Shown in pieces: positions 58,945 through 64,000 of a stretch of DNA of 64,000 nt. Positions within the stretch are counted from its first letter, which is position 1. Every line of letters starts with the position of its first letter. The position numbers and the translations under genes are program-made. The notes under the pieces were generated by a model. The model ran no database searches, was not told the DNA's origin, and worked only from the letters and a program-made list of their open reading frames with translations. The stretch is from Siphonodentalium dalli (taxonomy: Eukaryota; Mollusca; Scaphopoda; Gadilida; Siphonodentaliidae), in contig CP136062.1 of the NCBI GenBank assembly GCA_032622095.1, forward strand, positions 11,373,710 through 11,437,709, in the 5' to 3' direction.

Positions 58945-59153
58945 TAATAGAGATAATATTTACCAGAAATGTAACGGTGTGGTTTATAGAGATAGCAAAG
59001 GTGTCTCTATCTTGATGGCGCGGATGGGGTTCGGGGCTCTTTACACAAAATAATGAAAGAAGTAGTTGACGTCGGTTACCACAAAACATGTAAATACACG
59101 TCGTGACACAGTGAAAGAATGCAAGTGTATCAGGCATTTACAAGACATAATAT

Positions 59154-60446
59154 AAGTTACACGGCTTGTTGATGGGGGATACGGTGTGGTATGCCCCGGT
59201 AGATGTTCGTATCCCCCGAGGCGATAGCCGAGGGGGATACGAGAGTCGACCGGGGCATACCACACCGTATCCCCCATCAACAAGCCGTGTAATGTATTTA
59301 TCCCCGGTCAAAATTAACAAGATATTCCCACAGACATAAAGCGCGGAAACGAGCCACGAACAGTAACTCTATTTGATTAGACTGCTCATACGATGAATAT
59401 ATTTATATAGCTGTTTCCACAATTTGTCCATAAATACTTGCTGGCCTCGCTTACTTTCGGAATCTATATGTTAGAAGATATAAAAGAGAGTAATACACTT
59501 CAAAAATAGTAATAGTAAATGAGTCAGACAACCTAAATAAATGAAGCAAGAGTAGCAAGATAACATCACACCAGGAATCAACGTGGCTTTGAAAGATGTA
59601 CATTAGACCTTCAACCTTTTGCCGGGGCATAAAAATTCTACTAGGGGCATACGAGATTGTTATGACCTTGTGAAATCTGTCTTCTATATATAGCGACGAC
59701 AATTTTTGCGGGGTAATATAAGTTTTACACGGGCCATACGAGATTGTTATGACCCGTGTAAAATCTGTCTTCTCTATATAGCGACGACAATTTTTGCGGG
59801 GTAATATAAGTTTTACACGGGGCATACGAGGTTGTTATGACCCGTGTAAAATCTGTCTTGTCTATATAGCGACGACAATTTTTGCGGGGTAATATCAGTT
59901 TTACACGGGGCATACGAGATTGTTATGACCTTGTAAAATATGTCTTCTCTATATAGCGACGACAATTTTTGCCGGGTAATATCAGTTTTACACGGGGCAT
60001 ACGAGATTGTTATGACCTTGTAAAATCTGTCTTCTCTATATAGCGACGACAATTTTTTCGGGGTAATATAAGTTTTACACGGGGCATACGAGATTGTTAT
60101 GACCTTGTAAAATCTGTCTTCTCTATATAGCGACGACAATTTTTTCGGGGTAATATAAGTTTTACACGGGGCATACGAGATTGTTATGACCTTGTAAAAT
60201 CTGTCTTCTCTATATAGCGACGACAATTTTTGCGGGGTAATATCACTTTTACACGGGGCATACGAGATTGTTATGACCCGTGTAAAATATGTCTTCTCTA
60301 TATAGCGACGACAATTTTTGCGTGGTGATACGAAATAAGTGTTTCCTGTTTAGTTAACATATATCAAACAAGAACACCGGGATACGGCGTGGTATGGCCC
60401 TAGAAGAACAATGGTGCCTAAGAAGGCTTACAATTCTACAGAGGGG
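59154..60446 (-). mobile_element. Element K, copy 2 (inverted twin of 41349-42556)
   Basis: A minus-strand copy almost identical to copy 1, starting AAGTTACACGGCTTGTTGAT and ending AATTCTACAGAGGGG, with ATAATAT directly repeated at 59147-59153 and 60447-60453. The palindrome lies at about 59158-59290. The tandem array (about 59640-60330) has eight monomers, one more than copy 1. The extra unit corresponds to a near-duplicate of unit 6. One monomer boundary has a 2-bp TA insertion near 60301. No transposase ORF. Confidence 0.85.
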
Positions 60447-60544
60447 ATAATATGTTTTACATTCACACTATAGTTGGATCTATAATTGGTCTCATTCATG
60501 GTCCACTTATCAATACCTGCTATTGTGCCCATGTAGTTGCATTG

Positions 60545-61745
60545 AATTCAATACACGGGAATGGGTACGGGTAAATCGATGAACATCGCCATGGTTACTT
60601 GGGTACTTTCAATGCACCTCATAAAGCAATAGCGATTTAAAACGGGTAGATGTGTCCCATTGACAGGTGACCTTTCACTACGATTTCTCACTCAAAGGTT
60701 CATGAATTACATGTAATTCCAGTCAGCTATGCGTTAACCTATCTATTGCAAGATTTCATGGGCACACATCATGCATTGATAAAGTTGTCATTTTAAACCA
60801 GGTTCTATGTTAAAATTCTCGAGGCGGCTTCTAGCACTTTTTTCACTAACAACGTTGTTCACTACATTAATGAGAGGTTGTGTTGACAGAGTGAGTAGAT
60901 GGCGTTATAACGCAGTCTCGACCCATTGCAGGAACGTTTCTATATATTGTATCCTCGTTACGAGGAGCGTCCACATTCTAACTACAACCCATTTTCACCC
61001 CTCCCCATCCCGTTGGACTTTGATTTCCCAACTGGTCCCCCGCATCCACCTGAATGATAGCATATTCTAAATGAATCTTTTTGTCACTAGCCGGGGGTGG
61101 GTATAATCCATTAGGCCGACCAGTACAAAAAAATGTGTAGATCTATAGTGGTCTAACGCCATGGAAATTCAGCCCGATTTGTTTTTTTCTTAAATTAATT
61201 ATCGGTTTCTGACTGGCCAATGGGGAGGGACCGGGACACACCGGATCGAACATGGTTTGTCCCGGTGTGAGAAATATTTGAAATCTGAACATGAAATTTA
61301 CTAAATCCTAGCATCCAGACTGGCATCAAACTTTCCATTTGTTGGACATTTTGAGACCTGACACCCCTCAAAAGTTGGAAAATTTTCAACAGTTTCTGAT
61401 GGCAATTTCAGTCCAAATGTTTTACCAAAAATAGGTTTGGGGGGGGGCTGGGACACCCCTGTTGTCACGTCCCTGTCTCAACCCTCTGTACAAGGGCATC
61501 AATATATCGTGGATTTATCGATGTATTGCACATTTTAATACGACCGTTTAGTTATATTATCGTATGTAGGTAGGTGTATATTGTAGTGGGGATAATATAG
61601 GTCGCTGAAGACACGAAATACCTATACATACTCAACAAAATCTAAGCATAATCAGAGCGAGTTTCAGCTGTTTTCTGTGTTTCGCACAGATGTGAAGTGA
61701 ACGCTATTTATTCAATCCGTATAACAAACAGACTACATTTTAACA
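60545..61745 (+). repeat. Segmental direct repeat, right copy
   Basis: Partner of 56380-58300 (see there). This copy lacks the family G fragment and is shorter. It keeps CTCGAGGCGGCTTCTAGCAC, GGGACCGGGACACACCGG and TTAGTTATATTATCGTATGT. Confidence 0.7.
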
Positions 61746-62248
61746 CATTGTATCGTTACCAAGTTTAACTTTTCAACCTACCTCCGGGTTTAGATCCCGA
61801 AAAATCCCTATTCTTGGGATAAATGATTCCCTTGCTCCGACCCTTCGATCTGTTAAAAAAGTCCGAACCATTGTTTACTTAATATGACTAAATATTTCCT
61901 AACCAAAATACGGGACAAATTCGGTCTTACACACATAACCATAGATTCGGACCACACACATAACCATAAATTCACTCCATTTATACATATACACCCCATC
62001 AATGGCCATAAAGTCCTTCTTTTTATACCAATACCCCGCACAATCGGCAATTCATACACACCGGGATTGAAAATACACCTCACCCTTGACAATCACATAG
62101 CAAATTCATTACCATACAGTCACTCCTTGTATACATATTCACACCACCTTTTGCCAAAGGTCACCCCTGTATACCTATTCGCCACACACATGGCCATATA
62201 GCCTCTCAATATATACATATACATCACACCCATAGCCATAGAGTCACT

Positions 62249-62250
<2 letters not shown>

Positions 62251-62321
<71 letters not shown>
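62251..62321. repeat. (TA)n microsatellite, 71 bp
   Basis: Pure AT dinucleotide at the end of the first higher-order unit of array E. Confidence 0.97.
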
Positions 62322-62324
<3 letters not shown>

Positions 62325-62615
62325 GCCACACACATGTCCATATAGCCACTCAATATATACATATAAACCACACCCATAACAATAGTCATTCCAAGTATAT
62401 AGATATACACCCCACCAACGGCCATACAGCCCTTCTATATACACATCACTTGACAATCACACACACCAAATATATTACCATACAGTCACCCCTTGTATAC
62501 ATATGCACACCACCTTTTGCCAAAGGTCACCCATGTATACCTATTCGCCACACACATGGCCATATAGCATCTCAATATATACATATACATCACACCCATA
62601 GCCATAGAGTCATTC

Positions 62616-62618
<3 letters not shown>

Positions 62619-62659
<41 letters not shown>
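62619..62659. repeat. (TA)n microsatellite, 41 bp
   Basis: Pure AT dinucleotide at the same position within the second higher-order unit of array E. Confidence 0.97.
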
Positions 62660-62662
<3 letters not shown>

Positions 62663-63160
62663 GCCACACACATGGCCATATAGCCACTCAATATATACAT
62701 ATACACCACACCCATAACCATAGTCATTCCAAATATATAGATATACACCCCACCAATGGCCATACAGCCCTTATATATACCAATACACCCGCAAACTCGG
62801 CCATTCATACACTCCAGGCTTGAATATATACATCACCCGTGAAAATCATATACCAAATGTTTTACCATACAGTCACTCCGTGTATACCTATTCATTCCAC
62901 CATTTGGCCATACGGCCACTCCCTGTATACATGTACCCATGGCGAGACAGCCTTTCAATATATACTTATACTCTGTACACAGGGCCATTCATGCACTCCA
63001 GACTTGCATTTTCACCTCATACTGTATACTCATACGCTACATTTGTGACCACACGGTCACACCTTGTATACATATTCCCTCCACCGTTGGCCATATGGTC
63101 ACTCCCCAGCCATGACAATTACTTCCTGTATACATATGCAGCCATCAGTGACGATATATC

Positions 63161-64000
63161 AGCAACAGAAAACGAGAGACCGATCACGATTGGCAGATGT
63201 TTAACCCATCCCTTGGGCGATAGTAAATTACTATGATCGGAATCATAAATTAGAGTGTTGATGTTGAATTATAGTGTATAGTGTTATGTACTACTATATA
63301 CAGATGTACTTAACACAACTTAATGGATTTTATGGGTCACTCGCAAATATAAGAGAATTCACTGGCACTGGATAGGTAATACTGCACCAGCGCAGCTTTG
63401 GATTAAACGTGAAAGGTGACCCAGACATGTAATACTTGGGTTAATAGAGCCAATTTAAGTTTACAGTGATAATGTATCAAATTATACCAACAACAACCAT
63501 CACGATAAGACACCTCACTGCTGACCTATTAATATCAATTATATAGCAGAGCTGTCAACTAATCACTGGCTTTGTTTATGCTGAACCTTGGCATCTATAT
63601 TAAACATATAACCTTTATAATGACCTCAGACCATCTGTAGAGCGATATATTCAGCTGTGCAAAGCAGCAAAGATGTTTTAGTCCACTGTTAATAGCATGT
63701 CGTGTGTAATGTTGAAACATTTTTTTAAATTAGATACCATAGCTTTCTTTATCAGGACCTATTTAAACCAAATTTGGTGTGGGGACTCTGGGTACCCTTG
63801 GCGGAGTTATAAATATTTAATGTCTGTGTAGCTGCATATAAACGGTTGTCATTGACATTGTTATAGGAAACAAGGTCACACGTCTTTGTAATTCATCCTA
63901 TGTCACAAATATACCTCAAATATTGAATTCAGAACAACTAAAGTTGAATGAAATACTGTAATACATTCTTATATGAGCATGTTTATACTTTTGGGCAGTT
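63161..64000. other. Non-coding right edge of the window
   Basis: No gene or array. 63750-63800 contains CCTATTTAAACCAAATTTGG followed by TGTGGGGAC, a weak match to the family H core. Confidence 0.45.

Larger units (their letters stand above)
61930..63160 (-). repeat. Family E minisatellite, second locus
   Basis: CCATACAGTCACTCC, TGTATACATATTCACACC, CCACACACATGGCCATATAG and TCAATATATACATATACA are repeated. Within it, 62111-62476 and 62477-62820 form a higher-order duplication, sharing CACCTTTTGCCAAAGGTCAC and CATAGCCATAGAGTCA. It is in the same orientation as the right palindrome arm at 40230-41342. Confidence 0.8.

Overview
The window reads as eukaryotic, repeat-dense, intron-rich or intergenic DNA, most likely from a mollusc or another lophotrochozoan. 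The reasons are a jockey/CR1-type reverse transcriptase, several hAT-like elements with 8-bp target duplications, the very frequent palindromic word ACATGTACATGT, arrays of 87- to 180-bp monomers, and no bacterial gene organisation. There is no operon, no tRNA and no intact long gene. The taxon is inferred from texture, not proven.

Layout. 1-2339: 3' part of a dead non-LTR retrotransposon. 3374-5354: two complete non-autonomous hAT-like elements. 5600-8350: composite repeat with a family B array. 8446-15212: nested hAT-like elements, one containing another hAT plus a family A array. 15213-18385: sparse AT-rich DNA. 18390-20060: family B array inside a family H repeat. 20061-22894: mostly single-copy DNA with two weak coding-exon candidates. 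22895-25855: inverted family B array, a chimeric tandem repeat and a 5S rRNA-like repeat. 25856-33599: mostly unique, with a small MITE, a second family A element and a possible promoter plus first exon of a type II membrane protein (32398-32512). 33600-43110: a very large imperfect palindrome of about 9.5 kb built around a degenerate minisatellite (family E), carrying the longest family B array and one copy of element K. 43339-45664: a possible short exon, a TTAA-flanked MITE and the best protein-coding candidate, an HtrL/YibB-like exon. 46430-51297: minisatellite F, a second 5S-like repeat and two more family B arrays. 51360-53990: family D tandem repeats. 54320-61745: diverged tandem and segmental duplications, a foldback element and the inverted twin of element K. 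61930-63160: another family E array.

The most interesting pattern is across families. A, B and D (and weakly H) are otherwise different, yet each combines a GTCCGTCTGTGTG-type tract with a core word close to GATCTCAATGAAATTTGGTATG. A, B and K also share one architecture: hairpin or palindromic end sequences around an internal tandem array of variable copy number. This resembles the Helentron/HINE or 'pearl' type of non-autonomous element described in molluscs. The assignment is by architecture only.

Few genes can be supported. The candidate exons at 32398-32512, 43339-43373 and 45351-45664 lie on the same strand. The first two join in frame. If they form one gene, its large intron holds the whole palindrome. 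This is a hypothesis needing transcript evidence.
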